DNA of 64,000 nucleotides from Robiginitalea sp. SC105. Its GTDB lineage: Bacteria; Bacteroidota; Bacteroidia; Flavobacteriales; Flavobacteriaceae. The notes under the pieces are model-generated. The model worked only from the letters and a program-made list of their open reading frames with translations, was not told the origin of the DNA and did not search any database. The stretch covers positions 62,001 through 126,000 of the forward strand of contig NZ_JACLZF010000002.1 in the NCBI RefSeq assembly GCF_014243345.1, in the 5' to 3' direction. The position numbers and the translations under genes were made by a program. Shown in pieces: positions 62,911 through 64,000 of the stretch. The first letter of the stretch is position 1. Each line of letters begins with the position of its first letter.

Positions 62911-64000
62911 ATGGAACGCACGGTAACACTTTTTGGCAAACGCTTCGATCATTTTATCCCGGAATCCGAGATCCTGCAGGCCGTTGAAAAAATGGCTGCG
63001 GATATCGCCAGGGATTACAAAGATGAAGTGCCCGTTTTTGTAGGGGTGTTGAACGGGGCCTATATGTTCGTGTCCGATTTCATGAAGCACTATCCCCACC
63101 CCTGCGAGCTCACCTTTGTCAAGCTCGGTTCCTACCGGGGGCTGACCTCCACGGGCATCGTGGAGACCCTGCTGGACCTGCCCGAGCAGGTGGCCGGCCG
63201 GCATGTGATTATCCTAGAGGACATTGTGGATACGGGCCGGACCCTGCAGGAACTGGTCCACCTTTTTGCCAACAAGAATGTCCGCGATTTCAAGATCGCC
63301 TCCCTTTTTTACAAATCCGAAATTTACAACGGGGAATACCCCATCGATTACTTCGGGCTTGAAATCCCGGATAAGTTCATTGTGGGGTACGGCCTGGATT
63401 ACAAAGAACAGGGCCGGAACCTGCGCGATATCTACCAACTAAACCGACAACCCATGATCAACCTTGTCTTATTCGGGAAACCCGGGGCCGGCAAAGGCAC
63501 CCAGGCAGCCTTCCTGAAAGAGAAGTACGACCTGAAACACATTTCCACCGGCGACGTGTTTCGCCAAAACATTAAAAACGGGACAGAACTGGGGCAACTC
63601 GCCAAGTCGTATATCGACAAGGGCGACCTGGTCCCCGACGAGGTAACCATCCGCATGCTGCAGGGCGAAGTGGAAAAGGACCCGGATGCTGCCGGGTTTA
63701 TTTTCGACGGGTTCCCAAGGACCGTAGCCCAGGCAGAAGCCCTGGATGAATTCCTGCGCAGCAAGGAGATGCGGATCGATGCTACCATCGCCCTGGAAGC
63801 GGGCGATGAGGTGCTTCTGGAGCGCCTGCTGGAGCGCGGAAAGGTCAGCGGCCGTTCGGATGACCAGGATCCTGAAAAAATCCGGAATCGCTTTGAGGAA
63901 TACAACCAGAAAACCGCCCCGCTGAAATCCTATTACGAGGAGCAGGGCAAATTCCACAGCGTAAACGGCATCGGGGAGATCCAGGAGATCACCGGCCGGT
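62911..64000 (+). CDS. Fused hypoxanthine phosphoribosyltransferase - adenylate kinase (3' end cut off)
   Basis: The reading frame is open from ATG 62911 to the window end. Residues 1-180 are HPRT (VFVGVLNGAYMFVSDF, KLGSYRGLTSTG, and the PRPP loop ILEDIVDTGRTLQEL). After a short linker (NLRDIYQLNRQPMINL) the sequence continues in the same frame as adenylate kinase (P-loop GKPGAGKGTQ, HISTGDVFRQ, FIFDGFPRTVAQAEAL, LLERGKVSGRSDD). In many Flavobacteriaceae hpt and adk are separate neighbours. No stop codon occurs between them here. The last residues of Adk are outside the window. -7 box: TATCTTCG at 62889. Confidence 0.93.
   Translation, partial: MERTVTLFGKRFDHFIPESEILQAVEKMAADIARDYKDEVPVFVGVLNGAYMFVSDFMKHYPHPCELTFVKLGSYRGLTSTGIVETLLDLPEQVAGRHVIILEDIVDTGRTLQELVHLFANKNVRDFKIASLFYKSEIYNGEYPIDYFGLEIPDKFIVGYGLDYKEQGRNLRDIYQLNRQPMINLVLFGKPGAGKGTQAAFLKEKYDLKHISTGDVFRQNIKNGTELGQLAKSYIDKGDLVPDEVTIRMLQGEVEKDPDAAGFIFDGFPRTVAQAEALDEFLRSKEMRIDATIALEAGDEVLLERLLERGKVSGRSDDQDPEKIRNRFEEYNQKTAPLKSYYEEQGKFHSVNGIGEIQEITGR

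Overview
The window looks like chromosome from a marine, gliding-type Flavobacteriaceae with unusually high GC. Robiginitalea or a close relative is my guess; it cannot be proved from 64 kb. The evidence is gldJ, porV/lptO, a Por-type C-terminal sorting domain, Bacteroidota promoters of the TAnnTTTG type, near absence of Shine-Dalgarno sequences, and lipoprotein-rich secreted proteins. I see no insertion sequence, prophage, CRISPR array or rRNA. One tRNA-Val (anticodon GAC) is present.

Layout. 1-3.5 kb: tail of a slipin/stomatin, a secreted amidohydrolase, a Tat-type dienelactone hydrolase and a DUF3052-like protein. 3.6-7.1 kb: a TPR-membrane class III adenylate cyclase, an HD phosphohydrolase and a convergent PycTM-like membrane protein, which together form a possible cyclic-nucleotide signalling or Pycsar-like module. 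7.4-13.5 kb: a 2008-residue T9SS substrate with a subtilase domain and 25 NGF[N/S]LV hexapeptides inserted in an MBG domain. 13.6-17.8 kb: a GH32 lipoprotein and an MlaE-F-D lipid transport operon. 17.9-22.1 kb: a PepSY-like protein, a flavin reductase/M20 peptidase/P-loop operon and a WG-repeat protein. 22.4-35 kb: three universal stress proteins, pta-ackA, a sigma-like protein, YtxH/holin-like small membrane proteins, a LOV-GAF histidine kinase overlapping a REC-Crp/Fnr regulator, and hsp20. 35-45 kb: murF, gldJ, porV, cdd, pdhA, pdhC, an M28 peptidase and an SDR. 45-64 kb: sprT-like, manC, DUF389, a second Mla-type ABC pair, a PafA-like phosphatase, a glycosyltransferase, a frameshifted methyltransferase, gcvP, a UbiA-like membrane protein, an ECF sigma factor with a ZAS protein, rhodanese, M3 peptidase, purKE and a fused hpt-adk.

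The most striking signal is regulatory. Nine or ten promoters between 7 and 35 kb carry an FNR-like 5-4-5 palindrome (consensus about ATGAY-N4-RTCAK). Its centre lies exactly 29.5 bp upstream of the first T of the -7 box, which is the class II (-41.5) activator position. The likely targets are the mlaEFD operon, the PepSY-like gene, the flavin reductase operon, the usp genes, the sigma-like gene, the ytxH operon, hsp20 and the LOV kinase/REC-Crp operon itself. I infer a local, self-regulating stress regulon governed by the REC-Crp protein, with a LOV domain as possible blue-light or redox input.
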